Below, in pieces: positions 36,977-46,992 of a stretch of DNA of 64,000 bases. A model generated the notes under the pieces. It searched no databases. It saw nothing but the letters and a program-made list of their open reading frames with translations, and had not been told where the DNA came from. Source of the stretch: Coriaria nepalensis (Eukaryota; Streptophyta; Magnoliopsida; Cucurbitales; Coriariaceae); NCBI GenBank assembly GCA_027186245.1, contig CP114488.1:1314501-1378500 (forward strand), given 5' to 3'. The first letter of the stretch is position 1, and every line of letters begins with the position of its first letter. Position numbers and translations under genes: made by a program.

Positions 36977-39900
36977 TCAAAGAAAATGGTTTAATGATGC
37001 CTGTATTTCCTCTAGCACCCGGCCCTTCGTTTCCGGAACGAGCATTGCCGTGAACACCACTGTCGCAGCACAAACGCCACATAATATGAAAAATGTGCCT
37101 GCGAGTATACAAAGAACATGAGATAGATTAATGGCTAATTATGTCTTAATTCAAGATATATAATTACATACCTGCTAAGCTCCATTCCAGCATAAAATTG
37201 AAAGAGTAAGTTACAATCCAAGCAGATGACCATTTAACAAAGCATGTCAGGCTTCCAGCTGAACCCTTTATATTTATAGGAAAAACCTGATATTTAATCC
37301 ATGTTTAGTATACAAACAATAAGGTAACGATGAATTATTGGGCAGACGTCAGTCTACCATAAACCGATTAATCATAACGGTAGATATCAACTTTATATAT
37401 CACATCATTCATCACGACGGGTCTATATGCCGCTGTGATCACTTGGCTTCTGGTAGACCGAGTGCCACTCAGAATTTTTCTAAGCTAATTAAGATAATTT
37501 TTAAGGTGCTAATTAAGAGTTAGATAGAACCTCTGCCATTATAACCCAGGGTAAACCCGCTATGCCTAATGAGACAAACACACTATAGGCCTGAAATCAC
37601 ACAATCAACATAAACCCAAACTAATTAGCTGTAACTAGGTGTAATCAAACATTGATGGAGTTAATGTTGAATTGCATATACCATTATGCCAATGAACACC
37701 AAAGTCGGAGTAACCTCCGTCAAATAGTTGATTTCCTGCCACAATTTGATCATTTTTGTATAAATCAAGCTTACTGGAAACATAGAAAAAGATGTTATGA
37801 CGTTCATTAGGGACAGTACTTGGGAAAGAAACCTGAAAGACGAACGACAAGCCGATGAGGAAGCAACTCGCACTCATTCCGGCTGCAGAAACCTGCAGAC
37901 TTGTGGGTCTGATTAGGTAACTTAATCAACTATCCATCATTAACAAACAAAAAAAGAAGACGTCTGCTCATCAAAACCAACCATTAGGAGAGGGCGTCTC
38001 CCCGATATATCTGTTAAATATACGCTTAAAGCCACGGCTGGAATCTGCAGAAGACGGAAACTTTAAGTCAGTTAACGAAGTTAGTTCACTAATGTGGAGA
38101 ATATTCACTACATTCTTAAGGGAACCTGAATGATTGCCATCGAGATAGTTCCGATACCCTCCGAAAAACCTGTCGCCGATTAATGGTAGTTTTTATAAAT
38201 CTATGAAACAATCCAAGGCTGTTTTGTTTTACGTATTACATACCGGCATCTCCAAATAAAGAGCTTGCATAGTAAGCAATTCCATCAGTCCCTCCAAATG
38301 ATTGCAGCAAAACTAGCCCCACTCCCACCTGCACCATTCATTCGGATTATGAGAAGAATTCTCGAACAAATTATAATGTGCAGATCATCATTATCCTCAT
38401 TCCCCCCATGTTTTTTTTTGTTTTGCTCTCTTTTGTATAGGCTTACGATAAGTGCATGAGCATATCTTCTTTGAAACAAGTCTAGAATGCTAGATTTTGT
38501 TTCGTGTTCAAACGTCTCTGTATATTCCTGCAAAAGAAAAAGAATGAAAGATGGGTAACAGTTAGTCCCTTTGTTCTTGATGTGGAGAGGGAAAAAAAGG
38601 ATTTTTCTTACTTGGATGTCTGCTTTTTCTTGAGTAATGTCAGCTTCTTTTCCCCTTAGACGCCTTAAAGAAGCTTCAACTTCGTTTTGTCGACCCATTT
38701 TCGCCTGCAGATCAAACGTAATAAATGATATTCTGATATTTGTAAGGTTCAAGAAAGAATCTGGCACTTGGACTGACCAGCCACCTAGGAGACTCTGGAA
38801 TGAAGAATAGACCTATAATCTGCAACAAATTTGGAGTAGCTCCTTCACAAAGGAAAAAAAAAAAAAAATTGATACAAAAATGGATATAATTGGAAAGGAA
38901 ACAAAAACATCTTTTGTTATTTCACATGACAGAATAAGCGCTGAACAGTGAAATTACCAAGAATCGCCAAGGCGCGCCAGGAGATGATGATTCCGATGAA
39001 GTACACTATCGAAATGCCGGAACATGTCATAAACTGTACATTAGAGAAAGTAGAGGTGGGAAATAATGAGGTTTATCTATCCAAATCAACACAATATGAT
39101 TGATTTTAACAGTTACCTGACATGCCGAAGTGAATTGTCCCCGAAGATTCTTGGGCGTTATTTCCGCTATATACACAGGTACCTATATGGTTTTTGGTAA
39201 GACAATCAACAAAAAAAAAACACAATTTCTTTCATGCAGGTGAGAAATTTGTGGATGAACATGTTTCCATATATTTACCACATAGCTAAAAATTGCAATG
39301 CCAAATCCTATCAACAGTCTCCCAATATCCAGCCACCAAGCATTCTGCAAACAAACATTCAAACTCACGACCGAAAAGTGAAACAAAAGAAAGAAATTGG
39401 ATGTCCGACTCTGGTCTATATGACATGACCGATCAGTAGAGTATTAGTTATGAATGGAGCTGATAGGATTGATTATAGTGAGATAGGAACCTGTGCAAAT
39501 GCCACTGCTGACCATCCTATGATGCAGAATATATCAGAGAACCACATTGTCTGACATGAGACATGGAACAAACGGGAAGGACCTACAATAAGTTGATAAA
39601 AAACACCCCACAAAAAAAGAAAAAAAAAAAGGAAAGGAGAAAAAGAAGAAGAAATAGAAAACTTACACCTCTGCGGCCTATAAGGTCTGCAATCCTTCCA
39701 CTCAGTAGTCCTCCTAATATTGCTCCAATTGTCAATGTCGAACCAAAAAAAGAGAACTGTGAATTCAACCAGAAAATGAGATGTTTTGGAAGAAAAAAAA
39801 AAAGCTATGGGACTCAAGATGGTGTTATAAGTAGTTACAGCAGCCACAGAAAGGCCCAAGTCTTCCTCGATTCCGGATTCAGAAGGGGATGTGTAACCTG

Positions 39901-40141
39901 ACTACAAATCATAGTTAATACCTTCTACATTAATTACTGTTGAATCAAACTCATTAAACGTCTGGTTTCATGGCTAAGGGAGGAGGGTACTTACGGCACA
40001 ACCAACAGAGAGTGGCCCACAAAGGGCGACTAAGGTGGAGAAGACCACAACTGGGGAGGCTGATGAGCCGCCATTTTTATTCAGGTTCACGTCAATATGC
40101 TGCAAAGATTGATCTGTGACGAGTGGCCTTTCTTCTTCCAT
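36977..40141 (-). CDS. ERD6-like monosaccharide transporter (MFS), 18 exons
   Basis: Proton-coupled or facilitated hexose transporter of the ERD6-like group, usually in the tonoplast. Exons (minus): 40141-39995, 39901-39839, 39756-39667, 39550-39491, 39344-39279, 39182-39117, 39033-38958, 38842-38778, 38704-38612, 38527-38447, 38328-38244, 38169-38126, 38044-37982, 37892-37833, 37735-37682, 37590-37531, 37286-37172, 37098-36977; 1410 nt, 469 residues, all phases consistent. Motifs: [12 protein letters not shown] (loop 2-3), [25 protein letters not shown] (loop 6-7), DISGRRPLL (loop 8-9), [12 protein letters not shown] and [12 protein letters not shown] at the C-terminus. Twelve hydrophobic segments are visible. 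The short soluble N-terminus ([10 protein letters not shown]) has no dileucine motif that I can identify beyond EERPLV. Intact. Confidence 0.93.
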
Positions 40142-42703
40142 GGTGCTTTCTTTAGTTCTGGGAGAAGCACAAAACCTTAAAACTGAAAATAAAAATAAAA
40201 ATAAAAAATGGATAAGAAGCAGAGCAGAGAAGAAATATGCAAACTCTTAAGATATGAAAGCTTTGTTCTAGGTTTGAAACTACACATGAAGCGTATAAAC
40301 AGACAAGAAGTTGGCTGTAAGGCATGCTGAAAAATTATGCCGCAGATATCATTAACTAGGAATAAGGACAGACTACCTAATGGCTTCACCTCGTAAACAA
40401 TTAACTTACTTAGTTACAAATAAATTGCAGATGGATGGTTAGTTATAGGCATGTGATACATGCTGATCATCCGAAAGTCTTGTACTAAGTTCTACCATCT
40501 CAAAAAGTACTTGGCAAACAGTAACTATCCGGTCTACACATACTTATAACTCCGCCGTCATCTTACTGCACAGTATGAGTAACAGAGGCCTGGATTTCCT
40601 ATAAAGTTCAACCTCTTAGTCTCTGGCACCCACACCCGCCCCCACATACGCCACCAAACATTAAGAACGGCCAAGAAAAAGACTTGAACGGTCTCCTCTA
40701 GTTATGTGCGCGGTGTGATACCGTGCTGAAATTTTGTGATGCATATCGCCCAATAATGCACCATATTTTTGTATTTTAGACTCAATATCAACTGTATCGC
40801 ACCGGTGAATTTTGGTGCAGTTGTGATCGGTTGCATTATAAGGTGCAGTTTTTAATTATTTTTTATTTTATTTTTAATGACAAAAAAATAATATTTCTAT
40901 AATAACATAAATAATATAGTAATAGGTATGCGGTTCAAATATTAGTTTACTCAACAGGTCGATGAGGTTATCGACTCATTGAGTATCATAATTTCTTATT
41001 TATTCGATAGGTTGATGAGGCTTTCGACCCATCGAGTATCACAACTTTGATTATCAATTTAACTTATCATGGACTGATAAAAGTATCAAAATAGGTATTA
41101 TAATTATACAAAACCAAATAGATCTTCGAGATACTTGATACCTCGAATTAAAGTATCAAACTATATATAATCATATCATTAAAATATATAAAATTCATAA
41201 ATTATTTATAATAAAAAAATCATATTAAGGTCTTCACACACTATACCATACTAAAACATATAATTTAATATAGTTCGATTGGATTCGGAGCGACCTACTT
41301 ACCCCGATCTAACATTTATGGTGCTCGTAAGTACAATCAGAAGCTTAGGCGGGGTATCATTTTTTGAAATCGTGAAGGAAATGTCCCAACATTTTTGTCC
41401 AAATTCGATCATATTTGATCCTCTTAAGCAAAATTTAGATAAAGTGAAATTAATTAATAATTATTTATATAAAATTACTTTATTAATTTAAGTATTTTAT
41501 AATTTTAAATCATTTTATATAGAATTGAGAGATTTATTATAATTAAAGTTTCAAAATATGATATTTCTTATATTTGTAAAGTTTAGGGCATTCATTAGAG
41601 AAAAATTTATAAATTTAAATTGGATCGAATTTAAATAAAATTTAGATAAAGTGAGATTAGTTGGTAATTATTTACATAAATTACATGATTCAATTATATA
41701 TTTTATAATTTTAGATTATTTTGTAGAGAATAAAGAGATTTATTATAATTAAAATTTCAAAACATAAGATTTATTATATTTATAAAATTTAGATATTCAT
41801 TAAGAATTTGAGAAAATTCATTATAATTAAAATATTAAAATAATAAGTTTATTATTATTATTATAAAGTTTAGAGTGTTTGTTTTTATTATTTTAAATAT
41901 TAAAAAGTTCATTATAATTTTCCTTATATTAAATTAAATTAAATTAATTTATCATAAAAAATAAAAAAAAAAATTATAATTATAAATAACACCATCAATT
42001 ATTATATTAACTATCACATTCATTCCTATAAATCCTTGTAGTTAATTCGCATAGATACTTGTATTACCTACCCATTTCGTGAGTTTGGAAGGACTAACTT
42101 CTATGTTATCAAATTAGTTAACCTAATTTTTTTTTTTAAACAATTATATCTAAAATAAAAAAAAATTAATACTTTTGATTAAAATAATATAAAGTTAGTA
42201 AAAAAGATTTAATAATAAAGTAACTTTATATTATTGCATTTTTCAATATTATCATAATCTCTCTCTCTCTCTCTCTCACTTGTGTGTGAAGATGGGAATC
42301 TTGAGGCTTCTAGAATCTAGAGTGTGTGAAATGATCAAAAACTTCTTTTATGTTTGCTCCATTCTTTGCTCCCAAATCTTGAAAAGGAGCGAGCGCCCAC
42401 TCTTAATCTACAACGCGTTTCTGCCGTCAACACGTTCGTCTACCTCACCTACAAAATTGAAAGATCATCTAATTCTTCTATGCGTTTTAAGTTTTCTAGA
42501 CTCAAACAAGCTTTCCCCTTTGACTATTCTCCACGTCATTATCTGTCCTATATCTCCACTTCTTCCTGGAAATTTCACAATTTCTAACACCCATTGTTTA
42601 GTATTTAACGCTCTCTGCTTCACCGCCCATTTTCTCCCTCATTCATTTTCTGCTTCAATCGATCAAAACTTGTTCATTTCTGTCACCCAGATAAGTTTTC
42701 GAT
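40142..42703. other. Intergenic AT-rich region and NRP promoter/leader
   Basis: The ERD6-like promoter and probable 5' UTR (40142-40620) are followed by about 1.5 kb of AT-rich repeated DNA (see 41430-41880). The NRP leader region follows, with a CT run at about 42259-42278. Small ORFs over 42280-42714 overlap the NRP start in another frame and could act as upstream ORFs if transcribed. No other gene seen. A short repeat (ggtygatgaggytwtcgac, near 40958 and 41010) is present. Confidence 0.5.
41430..41880. repeat. Diverged tandem repeat, period about 208 bp
   Basis: aaaatttagataaagtga begins at about 41430 and again at about 41637. Each copy continues with aattatttayataaa, tattttataattttaaatca-like and gagatttattataattaaa blocks in the same order and spacing. 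A partial third copy (cattataattaaaatatta) starts near 41820. The period was judged by eye. Confidence 0.65.
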
Positions 42704-44277
42704 ATGGAGAATAGCAATCAGCAAACTTTTTGGCAATTCAGCGATCAACTCCGATCACAGATTGCAATCAACCTCGCGAATCTGTCGCTCAACAAAGATT
42801 CTATATGGAGCAGCAACAGCAACCCGTATGCTCCGAAAAGGGCTGAGGTCAGAAAGAATTTCGATGTCAGGGTTGGTGGGCAGATCAATAATGGTTTGAA
42901 GAACGCTAATTTGAAGCCAAGCACTGTGCCTGATCTGAATGGGTGGAACAACGACTTGAATTTTAACGGTAAGTCTAGTCATCTCAATATGTTCAATGAT
43001 GGGTACAATAGCTTGGACTTGAAGCCAAGTAGTGATAGGTCTGATCTCAATAAAATGCTCAACAATGGCTGGAACTCTGCTTTGAAGCCAAGCCTAGTAA
43101 GTGAGTCGGATAGTATTAGTAGGTTCAATGAGGGTTGGAATAATAATTATAGTTTGAAGCCATCAAAGGGGGCTGATTATGATTATAACAATCTTAGTAA
43201 TAATATGAATAGTAATGGATTCAATTACAATCATGAGGGGTGGAAGATTGGGTCTGCAACAAGTATGGCAGATGGATCGAAGTTTCTCGGATTAAACCGA
43301 GGGAGTTATAATACTCCGGTTAACACTAATTACATGAATTTCAAGGGTTACAAGAACAATAATACTATTAATAATGATTATCTGACTGGAAAGACTGGTA
43401 TGAAGAAGAACGGAGTTAATAGCAATGGCAGTAAGAAGAATGACAACAAGGATGGCAAGAGATTCAAGACTCTTCCGGCATCAGAATCTCTCCCCAAGGG
43501 CGAAACAATTGGTGGGTACGTCTTTGTCTGTAACAACGATACTATGCAAGAGAATCTCAAAAGGCAGCTCTTTGGTAAGTTTAAAAACTAGACTTTTGCA
43601 CTATAAATTTGTTTAAATTTCTTATGCTCTGTAAATTTATTTATGCTTTGTATTATATGATTGTCCAGGTTTGCCTCCACGTTATAGAGATTCAATCCGG
43701 GCAATAACTCCCGGCATGCCACTCTTCCTCTACAACTATTCCACTCACCAACTTCATGGAGTTTTTGAGGTTTGTTTTTTAGATAATAATTTTTTCTCTC
43801 TCTCATTATCATGCATGCAAGCAAGTTCTTTTTATTTTTTAGGCTTGTTTTGCATTATTCTTAGTGAAGTGTTTATATTATAGGCTGTTGGGTTTGGAGG
43901 GATAAACATTGATCCTATGGCATGGGAAGACAAAAAATGTCCAGGAGAATCTAGGTTTCCGGCTCAGGTTCGAGTTGTAACAAAAGAAGTATGTGAGCCA
44001 TTGGAAGAAGATTCCTTCAGGCCAATTCTTCACCATTATGACGGACCTAAGTTCCGGCTTGAACTAACCATATCTGAGGTAACTACTACTCTCTTTCCTG
44101 AACAGCATGTCTTGGTTTGGGTTGTATCTAAGTATGTTTAAGTTGAATCTTTTTCTATTGTTCGAACAGACACTAGCTTTACTGGATGTGTTGCAGAACA
44201 AAACCGACGATGCTGTGAAGCAGAGCTATACCATTAATGAACACTACATCCTCAAATTAATAGATGAGGAAGAGTAA
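42704..44277 (+). CDS. NRP: Asn-rich protein with DCD domain (NRP/B2-type), 4 exons
   Basis: Family role: stress-induced cell-death and ER-stress signalling. Exons: 42704-43574, 43669-43769, 43884-44078, 44170-44277 (1275 nt, 424 residues). The N-terminus MENSNQQTFWQFSDQLRSQ is the family hallmark. The region up to about residue 260 is low complexity, Asn/Gly/Ser-rich, and includes four LKPS motifs (about residues 70, 106, 127, 151), each near an N-G-W-N or N-E-G-W-N motif. The DCD domain starts at about residue 266 (ETIGGYVFVCNNDT), continues LPPRYRDSIRAITPGMPLFL, FLYNYSTHQLHGVFEAVGFG, and ends KFRLELTISETLALLDVLQN. The acidic tail ends DEEE. Exon joins keep the conserved domain unbroken. 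Confidence 0.94.
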
Positions 44278-44440
44278 AAGGAAAAAAGTTGTCTCGATCT
44301 GTAACCGTGTCGCTTTGTCGTAGGTTTGAGTCAGGTCAGGACTAGCTATATATACATGTACGTTGTAAATTTCAGAGTTTGAAAGAATACAAGATATTGT
44401 ACATGTACGTACAGTATACACTTTCCTCTTATAGTATTAC

Positions 44441-45160
44441 TAGTCTTTAACCCCGAACGATGCACGGGCAATTTTATATTTAAAATTAAAAAAATTTCAA
44501 AATTTATACTCTTACCTTCGTTGCTTTCATTGCTCTCTTGTGCTGTTCGTGGAAATCACAATTTAAGTCAAAAGAATATGCATAAAAATAAGATCAGAAA
44601 GAGTGAAGAAGAGTAAAAAAGAAGCCATGACTGCTGATTAGCGTACCACTTTCAATCTTTTGAGAATGTAATCAAATTGTGTTGTATCAAATGCCCAATT
44701 GTTCGGCTTCTCTAAACCAATACATTTGAAATAGAAATCAAAAGAAGATTGGAAACAATGCAAGGACCCAGAAAATAGATAAATCAATCAACTACTAAAA
44801 TGGAAGAGAGGCACAAACCCATTGTGTCTGCGTGCATGACCTATGGGCAGTTTTTTAACGTAGACGTTGCAATCTTTAGGGAAGTTATTTGATTATGAGG
44901 TGTTAAACGATAGTGGACTGAAATATTGCAATCTGTAGAGAAAATAGAAGATATATGATTAGTTACATAAAAAAAATATATGTAACAGAGTAAATAGTAC
45001 AAGGGTAATTTTGGAAAATAAATCTGACTTTGCTTGGCATGAAAGTAATAAAGTAAAGAGTGGAAATGTAATTTTTAGAAAAATCAGGAAAAAAAAGCTG
45101 ATGTATCAAATATTGTGAATGACACATAGCATTCGGGGGTAGATTAGTCTCAATTTTTAA
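44441..45160. mobile_element. Possible non-autonomous transposon with imperfect terminal inverted repeats
   Basis: The left end reads tagtctttaaccccgaacg; the complement of the right end (about 45137-45160) reads gactaatctacccccgaatg, so the two ends are partly inverted copies. A cccg...cacggg short palindrome sits at 44452-44470. The interior is AT-rich and has no ORF. Ends, target duplication and class were not settled. Confidence 0.3.
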
Positions 45161-45459
45161 TTATTATGATATGATTTGTTCCTAATTTAAAGATTAGACT
45201 TATAATGAATAAATGGTTGAGAAATACTTAGTTGCACACAAAGGTCATAAACAAGGACCATCCACATTGATAATCCATGAGAGTTTTTGCCATGTGAGTA
45301 ATTTAGCTTGAAAAGGGAAAGAGTTTATATATAATACACAACTCACAAACAGAGTAAGCATATCCCAAAAGATAACTATCAAGAATCAACCCTGCTTTAG
45401 TTATCTGGTACAAATGAATTCCAAAGAGCAGGGAAGAATGTAACTAATTTATTATTGCT

Positions 45460-46509
45460 CTAAAGACAAGCAGGGCAATGAACCAGGCCATTCTCATTAC
45501 ACTTGCCACACCTCTCCTTCTCCCCATCACCATTCACCACTCTACAACTCCCTGCACAGTCAAAACATGGCACAAATCTTGCACCCCCACACCCGTTACA
45601 TCCTAACCGGCCTACTCCTCTCTCCACCCCGGCCCACCTCAACATCCTCACAAGCTGGCCCCGGTCATTCAGGTCCATCACCTCCTCTGCCCCACCTATA
45701 TACTTCCCCTTCACAAACATCCTTGGAACACTCACCCCTTCTTCTTCACCCAACAGCTCCTTCAACTCCTTCCGAAAGCCGCCATGTAAGGCCACGTCTC
45801 TCTCGTCAAACACCACTTGGTGAAGTTCTAGAAGGTTCCTCACTTTATTACAATCCTCGTAAGTTCGCCTTACACCGCTCAATGATGTCGTGTAGAGCAC
45901 CACAGAGTCAGTCCCGCCTGGCGGGCACTTCTCAGGGTAGTCAGCTAGCGGGTTCAATCTCTTGCTTAGGATAGCCTGCTTCCCTTCTTTCTCCCTCTCT
46001 AACCTATCTCTCACTATAAATATGTTCTCTTTCACTGTCTTCTTCACCCCACTCCCCAGATCATCCGCCTTCACCGGGGGTAATTCTGTCTTTGCAGACT
46101 GTGTCTTTCTCAACTTCCCGTCAAGCTCTTGGACCGTGTGGATCGAACTCCAGCTCTTATCCAGAATTTTCTTGTTTTGAACATCTTCAGTCTCAGTTGG
46201 GGGTGGTGGTTTTACCGTCTCGCCCTTGACCGAGTTCTTATTGTTCTGGTCCAAAGATGGCTTGAGGACCTCTAGGGCCTTGCTCACCTCATTCCATGAA
46301 TGAGGAGTGTCAGACTCTAACGTGTTGAGCTTTTCGATTAGTGGGGGCGGAAGGTTCGTGGGTTTCTCATGCTGCTCAGGCAGAGTAATATCCCCCTTGA
46401 GCCACGGCTCTTCTATGGAGTTGATATCGAACAAGGATAAGCTGGTTGGAGCAGGTCGGTAGACATCTACAACTGCTACGTCTGAAGGTTTGGAAGAAGC
46501 ACACCCCAT
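45460..46509 (-). CDS. Glutaredoxin-domain protein (At5g39865/At3g57070-like), intronless
   Basis: A single exon of 349 residues. The start MGCASSK carries a G2-C3 pair suitable for N-myristoylation and palmitoylation, suggesting membrane association. Residues up to about 195 are low complexity and Pro/Lys-rich. The glutaredoxin-like domain follows (about 203-300): DSVVLYTTSLSGVRRTYEDC, FDERDVALHGGF, then VPRMFVKGKYIGGAEEV (cis-Pro and the GSH-binding GG). The usual CPYC/CGFS redox site is replaced by TSLSGVRRT, as in the rest of this plant group. The C-terminus has a CxxC series: CNGCGG, CFDCAGSC, CGKCNENG, CPAC, a zinc-binding DnaJ-like pattern. Family sure; biochemical role unproven. Confidence 0.95.
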   Translation of the reverse strand: MGCASSKPSDVAVVDVYRPAPTSLSLFDINSIEEPWLKGDITLPEQHEKPTNLPPPLIEKLNTLESDTPHSWNEVSKALEVLKPSLDQNNKNSVKGETVKPPPPTETEDVQNKKILDKSWSSIHTVQELDGKLRKTQSAKTELPPVKADDLGSGVKKTVKENIFIVRDRLEREKEGKQAILSKRLNPLADYPEKCPPGGTDSVVLYTTSLSGVRRTYEDCNKVRNLLELHQVVFDERDVALHGGFRKELKELLGEEEGVSVPRMFVKGKYIGGAEEVMDLNDRGQLVRMLRWAGVERGVGRLGCNGCGGARFVPCFDCAGSCRVVNGDGEKERCGKCNENGLVHCPACL

Positions 46510-46992
46510 CTTTGATTGATATGTTGAGCAAAAACGTGTACTGGGACAATATTGAGAGGTTTTTGTTTGGCTTATAAGGAAATTTGGAGAAGAGAATTGG
46601 GTGGCCTTGAGAAGCTCGATGATGGGGTTTTATCTTCGACTCTTGTTTGGAATTTTTGGGATTCTCATTCTCTTTCTTAGCCATGAGATGAGTAGTGGTC
46701 CTTGGTCTAGCCAGCTTGACATCGCCACGTGGCCATTGTTTGGTTTCACTCTCCTGGAGAATCTGTGGCCATTCCTCTGAACAGAGGTCCCACAGGCAAG
46801 AACTGAACCAATATGTGATATAGAATAACGCGAAATCACCAACGTATCAATAGGTCAACGACTATATACATTCTCAATTTTCTACTATGCCTACTTTTTT
46901 CTTCTTTACTATATCTTGAATCGATTCGGATTCATACGGTCCAAAGCCTGGGAAAGGAAGAAAAAGAAATAGCTGCTGCTGCTCTCTGCCTG
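46510..46992. other. Spacer: GRX-domain gene promoter and RING-PHD 3' flank
   Basis: About 480 bp between two genes on the same strand. ORFs here (for example 46376-46684) overlap the leader or run antisense and have no family match. Confidence 0.5.

Noticed and set aside
45503..46180. Long plus-strand ORFs (106, 135 and 72 codons)
   Set aside because: They are antisense to the glutaredoxin-domain gene, Ser/Pro/His-rich through codon shadowing, and match no family.
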